Source: Pseudomonas sp. PA15(2017)
GTDB lineage: Bacteria; Pseudomonadota; Gammaproteobacteria; Pseudomonadales; Pseudomonadaceae
DNA length: 64,000 nucleotides
Reading direction: 5' to 3'
Assembly (NCBI RefSeq): GCF_001945395.1
Contig: NZ_MSXV01000058.1
Coordinates: 408,545-472,544 of the forward strand
Made by a program: the position numbers and the translations under genes. How positions within the stretch are numbered: position 1 is the first letter of the stretch; each line of letters opens with the position of its first letter. Below the pieces are notes generated by a model that was given only the letters and a program-made list of their open reading frames with translations, did no database searches and was not told where the DNA came from. Of this stretch, positions 8,910-17,195 are shown piece after piece.

Positions 8910-9057
8910 GATAGTTCCTTGATAAGTCGGGTTAGGCCTCCACGCATCCCAATTTCCAACCCTTGCGGGCACCCAGGAAATCGTGTCGATACGTGTGTGG
9001 GGTTAGGCTTTCGGGGTCTACCCCGCAAAGCGGCGCGTTTTATACCATAGAAACCGC
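8910..9057 (-). promoter_or_regulatory. rpsB promoter and structured 5' leader
   Basis: On the minus strand a -10-like TATAAA (9044-9039) is followed by a GC-rich discriminator (ACGCGCC), a pattern typical of stringently controlled ribosomal promoters. I see no strong -35. Transcription would begin near 9031, so the leader starts with an almost perfect hairpin at 9007-9031 (GCTTTG, GGGGT and their complements). About 120 bases of leader then precede the start codon. An rpsB leader bound by S2 for autoregulation is known in gamma-proteobacteria; that this one works so is inference. Confidence 0.5.
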
Positions 9058-9171
9058 TCTTGGGCTACATGCATGTTCGGTATCGATGACCGCCCCGCCA
9101 TCCATGGGCGCTTCAAGGTTGGCGGCGCAAACTGTTACCATGCCGCCCTTTACAGAGCTACCGAGATCACC

Positions 9172-9972
9172 ATGACCGTCACCCTCAAGACGCCCGACGA
9201 AATCGAGAAAATGCGCATCGCCGGTCGCCTGGCCGCCGACGTGCTGGAGATGATCGCCGAGCATGTCAAACCCGGCGTCACCACGGACGAACTCAATACC
9301 ATCTGCCACAACTATATCGTCGATGTGCAGAAGGCCACCCCCGCCCCGCTCAACTATGGCGCGGCACCGGGTCGCCCGGGCTTTCCGAAATCCATCTGCA
9401 CCTCGCTCAACCACGTGGTATGCCACGGCATTCCCAACGACAAGCCGCTCAAGGAAGGTGATGTGATGAACATCGACATCACCGTGATCAAGGACGGCTA
9501 CTACGGCGACACCAGCCGCATGTTCCACGTCGGCAAGGTGCCGGAATGGGCCGAGCGCCTGTCGCGCGTCACCCAGGAATGCCTCTATAAAGGCATCGAA
9601 GCGGTTCGCCCCGGCGCGCGCCTCGGCGATATCGGCGAAGTGATCCAGAAGCACGCCGAGAAGAATGGCTTCTCGGTGGTTCGCGAGTTCTGCGGCCACG
9701 GTATCGGCTCGGTGTTCCACGAAGACCCGCAAGTGCTGCACTACGGCCGCGCGGGCACCGGCATGGAACTCAAGGAGGGCATGACCTTCACCATCGAGCC
9801 GATGATCAACCAGGGTCGCCCGGAAACCCGCGTGCTGGGCGACGGCTGGACCGCGATCACCAAGGATCGCAAGCTGTCCGCCCAATGGGAGCACACCCTG
9901 CTGGTCACCGCCGACGGCTACGAAATCTTCACCCTGCGCGGCGACGACACCATCGCCCGCACCTCAGCCTGA
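9172..9972 (+). CDS. map: Type I methionine aminopeptidase
   Basis: MetAP removes the initiator methionine from nascent proteins. The 266-residue protein shows the pita-bread fold motifs: substrate His85 in NHVVCHGIPND, metal ligands Asp102 and Asp113 (NIDITVIKDGYYGDTSRM), the GHGIGSVFHE histidine region, and the glutamates in TFTIEPMINQG and QWEHTLLV. The ATG at 9172 gives the usual N-terminus (MTVTLKTPDEIEKMRIAG). A longer frame from 9073 lies in the divergent promoter region. A loop of about six extra residues (GAAPGRP) replaces the usual single residue before GFPKS. Confidence 0.96.
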   Translation: MTVTLKTPDEIEKMRIAGRLAADVLEMIAEHVKPGVTTDELNTICHNYIVDVQKATPAPLNYGAAPGRPGFPKSICTSLNHVVCHGIPNDKPLKEGDVMNIDITVIKDGYYGDTSRMFHVGKVPEWAERLSRVTQECLYKGIEAVRPGARLGDIGEVIQKHAEKNGFSVVREFCGHGIGSVFHEDPQVLHYGRAGTGMELKEGMTFTIEPMINQGRPETRVLGDGWTAITKDRKLSAQWEHTLLVTADGYEIFTLRGDDTIARTSA

Positions 9973-10009
9973 TACGAGCATCCACCTGTAGATGAAGGAA
10001 GGCCGCCGC

Positions 10010-12703
10010 ATGTCGCTGCTAGACGCCGAGTTGTTCGATCGCGGCCAGTTCCAGGCGGAACTGGCCCTCAAGTCCAGCCCCATCGGCGCCTTCAAGAAAG
10101 CCATCCGCCGCGCCCATGAGGTGCTGGATGCGCGCTTTCGCGACAACCGCGACGTGCGTCGGCTGGTCGAAGACCGCGCGCGCTTCACCGACCAGATCCT
10201 GCTCGAAGCCTGGAACCGCTTCACCTGGAGCAGCGAGGCGGAAATCGCCCTGCTGGCGGTGGGCGGTTACGGGCGCGGCGAGCTGCATCCCTATTCCGAT
10301 ATCGATCTGTTGATCCTGTTGGGCGGTGACGATCAGGAAACCTTCCGCGAGCCCATCGAAGGTTTTCTCACCCTGCTCTGGGACATCGGCCTGGAGGTCG
10401 GCCAGAGCGTGCGCTCGGTGGCCGAGTGCGGCATCGAGGCCCGCGCCGACCTGACCGTCATCACCAACCTGATGGAAAGCCGCACCATCGCCGGCCCCGA
10501 GTACCTGCGCGAGCGCATGCAGGAAGCGACCGCTAGCGCCCACATGTGGCCGAGCAAGGCGTTCTATCTGGCCAAGCGCGAAGAGCAGACGGCCCGCCAC
10601 GCCAAGTACAACGACACCGAGTACAACCTGGAGCCCAACGTGAAGGGCTCGCCGGGTGGTTTGCGCGACATCCAGACCATCCTGTGGGTGGCGCGCCGGC
10701 ACTTCGGCACCCTCAACCTGCATGCCATGGTCGGCCAGGGCTTTCTGCTGGAAAGCGAATACGCCCTGCTCGCCTCCTCCCAGGAGTTTCTCTGGAAGGT
10801 GCGCTATGCCCTGCACATGCTCGCTGGGCGCGCCGAGGACCGCCTGCTGTTCGATCACCAGAGCAAGGTCGCCGAGCTGCTCGGCTATAACGAAAGCGAC
10901 ACCAAGCGCACCATCGAGCGCTTCATGCAGAAGTATTACCGCGTGGTGATGGCCATCGCCGAGCTGAGCGACCTGATCAACCAGCACTTCGAGGAAGAGA
11001 TCCTCCGCGCTGGCGACAGCACGCCGGCCAAACCGCTGAACAGTCGCTTCCAGGTGCGCGACGGCTACATCGAAGTGACCCACGCCAACGTCTTCACGCG
11101 CACGCCGTTCGCCATCATCGAGATCTTCGTGCTGATGGCCCAGCATCCAGAGCTCAATGGCGTGTGCGCCGACACCATTCGCCTGCTGCGCGACCACCGC
11201 TACCTGATCGACGACGAATTCCGCCGCGATATCCGTAACACCAGCCTGTTCATCGAGCTGTTCAAGTGCGAGCAGGGCATCCACCGCAACCTGCGGCGCA
11301 TGAACCGCTACGGCATCCTCGGCCGCTACCTGCCCGAGTTCGGCCATATCGTCGGGCAGATGCAGCACGACCTGTTCCACATCTATACGGTCGACGCCCA
11401 TACCCTCAACCTGATCAAGCACCTGCGCAAGTTCAAGTGGCCGGAACTGGCGGAGAAGTTTCCGCTGGCCAGCAAGCTCATCGACAAGCTGCCCAAACCC
11501 GAGCTGATCTACCTGGCCGGGCTGTACCACGACATCGGCAAGGGCCGCGGCGGCGACCACTCGGAGCTCGGCGCCCTGGACGCCGAAGCCTTTGGCCAGC
11601 GCCATCACCTGCCCGCCTGGGACACCGGGCTGATCGTCTGGCTGGTGCAGAACCACCTGGCAATGTCGACCACCGCCCAACGCAAGGACCTGTCCGACCC
11701 GCAGGTGATCAACGACTTCGCTGCCTTCGTGGGCGACCAGACGCACCTGGATTACCTCTACGTGCTGACCGTGGCCGACATCAACGCCACCAACCCGACG
11801 CTTTGGAATTCCTGGCGTGCCAGCCTGATGCGCCAGCTCTACACCGAGACCAAGCGCGCTTTGCGCCGCGGCCTGGAGAACCCGGTGGAGCGCGAGGAGC
11901 AGATCCGCCTGACCCAGAGCGCCGCGCTCGACACCCTGGTCAATGGCGGCACCGACGCGGACGACGTCGAGCAACTGTGGTCGCAGTTGGGCGATGACTA
12001 CTTCCTGCGCCATACCGCCAGCGATGTGGCCTGGCACACCGACGCGATCCTCCAGCACCCCGACGATGGCGGCCCACTGGTATTGATCAAGGAAACCACC
12101 CAGCGCGAGTTCGAGGGTGGCACGCAGATATTCATCTACGCGCCGGACCAGCACGACTTCTTCGCAGTGACGGTGGCGGCCATGGCGCAACTGAACCTGA
12201 GCATCCACGACGCGCGGATTCTCACCTCCACCAGCCAGTTCACCCTCGATACCTACATCGTGCTCGAGGCCGAAGGCGGCTCGATCGGTGACAACCCCAA
12301 GCGCATTCAGCAGATCCGCCAGAGCCTGGTCGACACCCTGATGCACCCGGACGAATACCCGAACATCATCCAGCGCCGCGTACCGCGCCAGCTCAAGCAC
12401 TTCGCCTTCGCGCCCCAGGTGACCATCCACAACGATGCCCAGCGGCCGGTCACCGTGGTGGAACTGACCGCTCCGGATCGCCCGGGCCTGTTGGCCAAGA
12501 TCGGGCGCATCTTCCTGGACTTCGACCTGTCGGTGCAGAACGCCAAGATCGCCACCCTGGGCGAGCGCGTGGAAGACGTGTTCTTCGTCACCGACGCCAA
12601 CAACCTGCCGCTGTCCGACCCCGAGCTGTGCGCGCGCCTGCAGCAGACCATCATCACCAAGCTATCGGCAAGCAGCGCCAGCCCGTTGCAAATCAGCATC
12701 TGA
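10010..12703 (+). CDS. glnD: Bifunctional PII uridylyltransferase / uridylyl-removing enzyme
   Basis: GlnD reads glutamine and adds or removes UMP on PII proteins, controlling glutamine synthetase and Ntr responses. Domains in order: nucleotidyltransferase (VGGYGRGELHPYSDID, residues 84-99), an HD phosphohydrolase domain around residue 505 (LYHDIGKGRGGDHSE), then two ACT glutamine-binding domains at about 700-780 and 805-895. I start it at ATG 10010 (MSLLDAELFDRG) because an AAGGAAGG sequence lies about 8 bases upstream. An earlier ATG at 9992 would overlap that site. At 897 residues it has the family length. It lies 37 bases after map. Confidence 0.96.
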   Translation: MSLLDAELFDRGQFQAELALKSSPIGAFKKAIRRAHEVLDARFRDNRDVRRLVEDRARFTDQILLEAWNRFTWSSEAEIALLAVGGYGRGELHPYSDIDLLILLGGDDQETFREPIEGFLTLLWDIGLEVGQSVRSVAECGIEARADLTVITNLMESRTIAGPEYLRERMQEATASAHMWPSKAFYLAKREEQTARHAKYNDTEYNLEPNVKGSPGGLRDIQTILWVARRHFGTLNLHAMVGQGFLLESEYALLASSQEFLWKVRYALHMLAGRAEDRLLFDHQSKVAELLGYNESDTKRTIERFMQKYYRVVMAIAELSDLINQHFEEEILRAGDSTPAKPLNSRFQVRDGYIEVTHANVFTRTPFAIIEIFVLMAQHPELNGVCADTIRLLRDHRYLIDDEFRRDIRNTSLFIELFKCEQGIHRNLRRMNRYGILGRYLPEFGHIVGQMQHDLFHIYTVDAHTLNLIKHLRKFKWPELAEKFPLASKLIDKLPKPELIYLAGLYHDIGKGRGGDHSELGALDAEAFGQRHHLPAWDTGLIVWLVQNHLAMSTTAQRKDLSDPQVINDFAAFVGDQTHLDYLYVLTVADINATNPTLWNSWRASLMRQLYTETKRALRRGLENPVEREEQIRLTQSAALDTLVNGGTDADDVEQLWSQLGDDYFLRHTASDVAWHTDAILQHPDDGGPLVLIKETTQREFEGGTQIFIYAPDQHDFFAVTVAAMAQLNLSIHDARILTSTSQFTLDTYIVLEAEGGSIGDNPKRIQQIRQSLVDTLMHPDEYPNIIQRRVPRQLKHFAFAPQVTIHNDAQRPVTVVELTAPDRPGLLAKIGRIFLDFDLSVQNAKIATLGERVEDVFFVTDANNLPLSDPELCARLQQTIITKLSASSASPLQISI

Positions 12704-12742
12704 ATGCAGTGCGCGCTCCGCCTGGGGCCCGCACCGTATTCG

Positions 12743-14635
12743 TCAGATCCGGAAGCTGTCCACCAGTTGCTTGAGCCGCCCGACCTGCCGGTCCAGCTCG
12801 GTACAGGCACTCAGGCTGGCCTGCAGGTTACGCACACCATCCTGGTTCAGCGTGTTGATCTCGGTGATGTCCATGTTCAGGCTCTCGATCACCGAGGTCT
12901 GCTCCTCGGTAGCGGTGGCCACGGACTGGTTCATGCCATCGATCTCGCCGATGCGGCGGGTCACGCCGCGCAGGTTCTCACCGGCCTGGCCGCCAATGCG
13001 CACGCTGTCGTCGCTGAACCGGCGGCTTTCGCCCATGGTCGCCACCGCATCGCGGGCCCCGGCCTGCAGCTGCTCGATCATCTGCTGGATTTCCTGAGCC
13101 GAGCTCTGCGTGCGCTGGGCCAGGTTGCGCACTTCGTCGGCCACCACGGCGAAACCGCGGCCCGCCTCGCCAGCACGTGCCGCTTCGATGGCGGCATTGA
13201 GCGCCAGCAGGTTGGTCTGCTCGGAAATGCCCTTGATGACGTCGAGGATCTGGCCGATGTCGTTGCTCTTCTCGCTCAGCAACTCGATGTGGCTGCCCGA
13301 CGCCTGGATCTTGTCCGACAGGTCGCCCATCGAGCCCAGCGTGCGCTCGACCATACCCTGACCTTCCTCGGCATCGCGGCGCGCCTCGCTGGCCTGCACC
13401 GATGCATCGGCGGCATTTCGAGCGATTTCCTGGGCAGCGGCACCCAGTTCGTTGATCGCCGCAGCGACGCTGTCGGTGCGCGCCGCCTGCTCGCTGGAGT
13501 TGCCCATGGACGCGTTGGACGCCTGTACCACGGTGCTGACCCGGGCATGCACTTCGCGGGTGGTCGAAGCCACTTCGCGGATGGACTCGTGAATGCGCTC
13601 GACGAAGCGGTTGAAGGCGCCGGCCAATTCGCCGAACTCGTCGCCGGAGTCGATCTTCAGACGCTGGGTAAGGTCACCCTCGCCTTCGGCGATGCCACTC
13701 ATGGCACCGCTCATCACGTGCAATGGGCGCAGCAGAATGCGAATCAGCGCACCGAGCAGCAGCAGGATGGCGATCACCCCGATGACCGTGGAGGTCAGCG
13801 CCGAGACACGGAACTCGCGCAGCGCCGCGAACGCCTGGCCCTCGTCGACCGACAGGCCGACGTACCAGCGCACGCCCGCCAGGCCTTGCACCGGCAGGAA
13901 AGTGACGATGCGCGCACTGCCATCGGCTGCCGAAACGTCCTGCAGGCCTGGCTCCAGGCGCGGCGCACCACTCGGGAACAGGTCGGCGAGCTTCTTCAGC
14001 ACCAGGCTCTTGTCCGGGTGCACGAACACCGTGCCCTTGTCGTCGACCAGAAAGGCATAACCCATGCCGCCCAGGTCGAAGGAGTTGAGGATGTCGTCGA
14101 TGGTCTGCAGCTTGAGGTCACCGCCGACCACGCCTTGCAGGGCCCCGCCGACGCTGACCGGACGGGTGATGGTGATCAGCAGACCGTCACGCGGGTCGGC
14201 CGCCAGATACGGCTCGGTCAGGCCCGGGCCGCTGCTGCCTGCGGCGCTCTTGTACCAGGGGCGCTGACGCGGATCGTAGCCGGCCGGCAGCTCGCTGGGT
14301 GGAAACTGGGTGTAGGTGCCGTCGTTCTGGCCGTAGTAGGCATATAGAAAAGCCGAGGCGACGCTGCGGTGCTGCAGGTTTCTGGCGAGCGGCGCTGGCG
14401 AGCTGTCGTCCTGTACCGACTCGGCCAGGTTGTCGAGCAACTGCATGCGCCCGGAGAGCCAGTGCTGGATGTTGCCAGTGGAAACCTGGCCGACATCGTT
14501 GAGGTAGTTGGCCAGGTTGTCGCGAATCGACGTGCGCTGCAGGTAGTCGTTGTACAGCGCGAAGGATGCGAAGGCCGCAATGACCACCAGGGAAGCAGCC
14601 AGCATGATCTTGTGGCTGAATTTGAGGGTGCGCAT
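12743..14635 (-). CDS. Methyl-accepting chemotaxis protein with amino-acid-type dCache domain
   Basis: This is a transmembrane chemoreceptor for the CheA pathway. The 630-residue protein has a membrane segment (about 8-28), a periplasmic dCache domain, a second membrane segment near 285-305, a HAMP domain, and the signalling hairpin tip EQTNLLALNAAIEAARAGE. The periplasmic domain carries the residue pattern of amino-acid-sensing dCache receptors such as P. aeruginosa PctA: Tyr120, Arg125, Trp127, Tyr128, Tyr143 and Asp173. I infer amino acids as ligands. The start at 14635 is chosen because the longer frame from 14797 adds 54 residues without a clear role. It points towards glnD and away from dapC, and has no CheR-binding pentapeptide. 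Confidence 0.9.
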   Translation of the reverse strand: MRTLKFSHKIMLAASLVVIAAFASFALYNDYLQRTSIRDNLANYLNDVGQVSTGNIQHWLSGRMQLLDNLAESVQDDSSPAPLARNLQHRSVASAFLYAYYGQNDGTYTQFPPSELPAGYDPRQRPWYKSAAGSSGPGLTEPYLAADPRDGLLITITRPVSVGGALQGVVGGDLKLQTIDDILNSFDLGGMGYAFLVDDKGTVFVHPDKSLVLKKLADLFPSGAPRLEPGLQDVSAADGSARIVTFLPVQGLAGVRWYVGLSVDEGQAFAALREFRVSALTSTVIGVIAILLLLGALIRILLRPLHVMSGAMSGIAEGEGDLTQRLKIDSGDEFGELAGAFNRFVERIHESIREVASTTREVHARVSTVVQASNASMGNSSEQAARTDSVAAAINELGAAAQEIARNAADASVQASEARRDAEEGQGMVERTLGSMGDLSDKIQASGSHIELLSEKSNDIGQILDVIKGISEQTNLLALNAAIEAARAGEAGRGFAVVADEVRNLAQRTQSSAQEIQQMIEQLQAGARDAVATMGESRRFSDDSVRIGGQAGENLRGVTRRIGEIDGMNQSVATATEEQTSVIESLNMDITEINTLNQDGVRNLQASLSACTELDRQVGRLKQLVDSFRI

Positions 14636-14980
14636 GAGGGAGCTCTCGCTGAAAGGGATGCCGGGAGGGATTACCCACAGGCTATCGACCCGAAGCGGAG
14701 CGTCTTTAGCCTGTTTCATGAAAAACATGACCAATGCGTCAGCCAAAATAATGGCGACTGAAAAGCGCGTTCTTGAGCGGCAAACGTGGGTTTTCAATTA
14801 GCCATTTCGTTCGGTTCGATAGCTGCCAGTCCTTTCGCCTGCTATCAGCCAGCCCGCTGCGCGTCTGCGGCTCACTGCGCCGATAACGCCTGTCACACCG
14901 ATAAGCAATTTTCCTCGGCCGGCCCACGTGCTAGTGTCGGCAAATTTGTCGTCGCCTCACAAAGGACCCGTCGGATCATC
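14636..14980. other. Divergent intergenic region, chemoreceptor / dapC
   Basis: These 345 bases separate two divergent starts and contain no convincing gene. A small dyad near 14710-14730 (TTTCATGAAAAACATGA) may belong to chemoreceptor control. A possible -10 for dapC (TAGTGT) lies near 14932. No terminator or repeat was recognised. Confidence 0.4.
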
Positions 14981-16177
14981 ATGAACCACGCCCTCGCCCA
15001 GCTGCAGCCCTACCCCTTCGAGAAACTGCGCGCCCTGCTCGCTGGCGTCGCCCCCGCTGCGGATCGCTCGCCCATCGCCCTGTCGATCGGCGAACCCAAG
15101 CACCGCTCGCCGGCTTTCGTCGCCCAGGCCCTGACCGACAACCTCGACCAGATGGCGGTCTATCCGACCACCCTGGGTATCGCGGCGCTACGCGAAGCCA
15201 TCGCCGCCTGGTGCGAGCGGCGTTTCAAGGTACCGGCTGGCTGGTTGGACGCCGCCCGCCACGTGCTGCCGGTCAACGGCACTCGCGAGGCGCTGTTCGC
15301 CTTCACCCAGACCGTGGCGCAGCGCGATGTGGGCGGCCTGGTGGTCAGCCCCAATCCGTTCTACCAGATCTACGAAGGCGCGGCCCTGCTCGCCGGCACC
15401 CAGCCCCATTACCTGCCGTGCCTGCAGGAACATGGTTTCAATCCGGACTTCGACGCCGTGGCGCCTGAAGTCTGGCAACGCTGCCAGATTCTCTTCCTGT
15501 GCTCGCCGGGCAACCCGACCGGCGCCCTGATCCCGCTGGATACCCTGAAGAAGCTGATCGCCCTGGCCGACCAGTACGACTTCGTGATTGCCGCCGACGA
15601 GTGCTATAGCGAGCTGTATTTCGACGAGGAAAATCCACCCGCCGGCCTGCTGACCGCCTGCGCCGAGCTGGACCGCAGCGATTTCAAGCGTTGCGTGGTG
15701 TTCCACAGCCTGTCCAAGCGCTCCAACCTGCCGGGCCTGCGCTCGGGGTTCGTGGCCGGTGATGCGGAAATTCTCAAGGCCTTCCTGCTGTACCGCACCT
15801 ACCATGGCTGTGCCATGCCGGTGCAGACCCAGCTGGCCAGCATCGCAGCCTGGCAGGACGAAGAGCACGTGCGCGCCAACCGCGACCTGTACCGCGAGAA
15901 GTTCGACGCCGTGCTGGCGATACTCGAAGGCGTGATGGACGTGCAGCGCCCCGACGGCGGCTTCTACCTGTGGGCCAGGACGCCAGGCGACGATGCCGAA
16001 TTCACCCGCGCGCTGTTTGCCAAGGAACACGTCACCGTGGTGCCGGGCTCGTACCTGTCTCGCGACGTGGAGGGTTTCAACCCCGGTGCAGGCCGTGTAC
16101 GCATGGCGCTGGTCGCACCGTTGGCAGAATGCGTGGAAGCGGCGCAGCGCATTCGCCGCTTTATCGAAAGCGCCTGA
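14981..16177 (+). CDS. dapC: Succinyldiaminopimelate transaminase
   Basis: DapC is a PLP enzyme of fold type I that makes N-succinyl-LL-2,6-diaminopimelate for lysine and peptidoglycan. The 398-residue product starts MNHALAQLQPYPFEKLR, almost the same as the P. aeruginosa protein encoded next to glnD. It carries GNPTGALIP, AADECYSELYF and the PLP lysine Lys246 in HSLSKRSNLPGLRSGF. The ATG at 14981 is used; upstream in-frame codons read through the promoter region. The position after map-glnD supports DapC over other class I aminotransferases. Confidence 0.92.
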   Translation: MNHALAQLQPYPFEKLRALLAGVAPAADRSPIALSIGEPKHRSPAFVAQALTDNLDQMAVYPTTLGIAALREAIAAWCERRFKVPAGWLDAARHVLPVNGTREALFAFTQTVAQRDVGGLVVSPNPFYQIYEGAALLAGTQPHYLPCLQEHGFNPDFDAVAPEVWQRCQILFLCSPGNPTGALIPLDTLKKLIALADQYDFVIAADECYSELYFDEENPPAGLLTACAELDRSDFKRCVVFHSLSKRSNLPGLRSGFVAGDAEILKAFLLYRTYHGCAMPVQTQLASIAAWQDEEHVRANRDLYREKFDAVLAILEGVMDVQRPDGGFYLWARTPGDDAEFTRALFAKEHVTVVPGSYLSRDVEGFNPGAGRVRMALVAPLAECVEAAQRIRRFIESA

Positions 16178-16221
16178 CGCCCGGGCGCCGAGGGCCCGCA
16201 ACGGCCTTCAGCGCCACGTCG

Positions 16222-17193
16222 TCAACCTGCCGTACGGGTAACGGTCAGCACCACCGCCGCGATGCGCTCGACCTGCTCGTAGCCGGGCTTGAGCAATTCC
16301 TCGCCGAACACGTCCGGATCCACTTCCTCATATCGCCAGGCCAGCGACGCATCGCCCAGGGTGCGCCTGACGTAGGCCAGGAACGGGTCGCCCGCCGCCG
16401 TCATCGCCACACCGGTGTACAGCAACAGGCTGCCACCCGGCGCCAGCCGGCCAATCGATGCTTCGACGATCGCCTCGGACAACCCGGCGCCCAGCTCACC
16501 ACCGCCATCGCGGTAGGCACGGCTATCAGCGTCGAGCATGTAGGGCGGATTGGCAACGATCAGGTCAAACTGGCCGTCGACGTTTTTCAATAGATCGCTG
16601 TATCGCGCCTCGACGTTGTTCACCCCAGCCAGCGCTGCGTTGATGCGGGTGAACGCCAGCGCCTGCGGGTTGATGTCTACCGCCAGCACTTCGGCGGCGG
16701 GCCGTGCCTGGGCGATGCACAGGGCGCCCGGCCCGGCGCCGCAGCAGATATCCACGGCCCGCGACACGGCCGCAGCCGATGGCGTGGCGAAAAAGGCGTC
16801 GATGGCACGCACGAAACGATAGGTATCGGGCCCGAAGAACACGGCGTCGGCCTGTACGGTCGGATAGCGTGAATGCACGAACAGGTTGTCACCGAGGCTC
16901 GACCAACGCACTGCGCTGCAAAGCTGTTGGCCCTGCTGCTGCAAGACGCCGCCCACGCGCATCAGCTCGAGCAACTCGCCATCCACCACCTGTGCCTCGA
17001 ACGGCCTGCTCCAGCCGAATACACCAATCAGGTCCCGCGCCTGCTGGCTTTCGCCACGGGCGTTGACCCGCTCGTGAGTCAACGGCGTACCGGTGGTGAA
17101 TCGATAGCCCTGCTGCTCGAGGGCCTGACCAAGGCTCAATAGTGCCTGCTGTTGCGCGGTGTTCTGCTCGCTATGCATCGATGCCCCGGACAT
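16222..17193 (-). CDS. Class I SAM-dependent methyltransferase with NPPY motif
   Basis: The 323-residue protein has an N-terminal domain of about 140 residues and a C-terminal Rossmann methyltransferase domain. Motif I is DICCGAGPG (148-156), followed by the acidic loop AVDINPQAL and the catalytic NPPY at 215-218. NPPY is typical of enzymes that methylate amide or amino nitrogens (PrmC/HemK, RlmG and N6-adenine types). The substrate cannot be told from sequence. The ATG lies two bases after the stop of the di-iron oxygenase-like gene (TAACCATG), so the two are translationally coupled. That coupling hints at a shared pathway rather than a housekeeping rRNA role. Confidence 0.75.
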   Translation of the reverse strand: MSGASMHSEQNTAQQQALLSLGQALEQQGYRFTTGTPLTHERVNARGESQQARDLIGVFGWSRPFEAQVVDGELLELMRVGGVLQQQGQQLCSAVRWSSLGDNLFVHSRYPTVQADAVFFGPDTYRFVRAIDAFFATPSAAAVSRAVDICCGAGPGALCIAQARPAAEVLAVDINPQALAFTRINAALAGVNNVEARYSDLLKNVDGQFDLIVANPPYMLDADSRAYRDGGGELGAGLSEAIVEASIGRLAPGGSLLLYTGVAMTAAGDPFLAYVRRTLGDASLAWRYEEVDPDVFGEELLKPGYEQVERIAAVVLTVTRTAG

Positions 17194-17195
17194 GG

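Noticed and set aside
10019..12430. Very long minus-strand open frame (803 codons) inside glnD
   Set aside because: It is fully antisense to a secure glnD. Its composition (His/Gln/Val/Gly-rich, no motifs) is that of a shadow frame in GC-rich DNA.
12704..14347. Plus-strand open frame (547 codons) opposite the chemoreceptor
   Set aside because: Antisense to a well-conserved MCP with intact motifs; no family features of its own.
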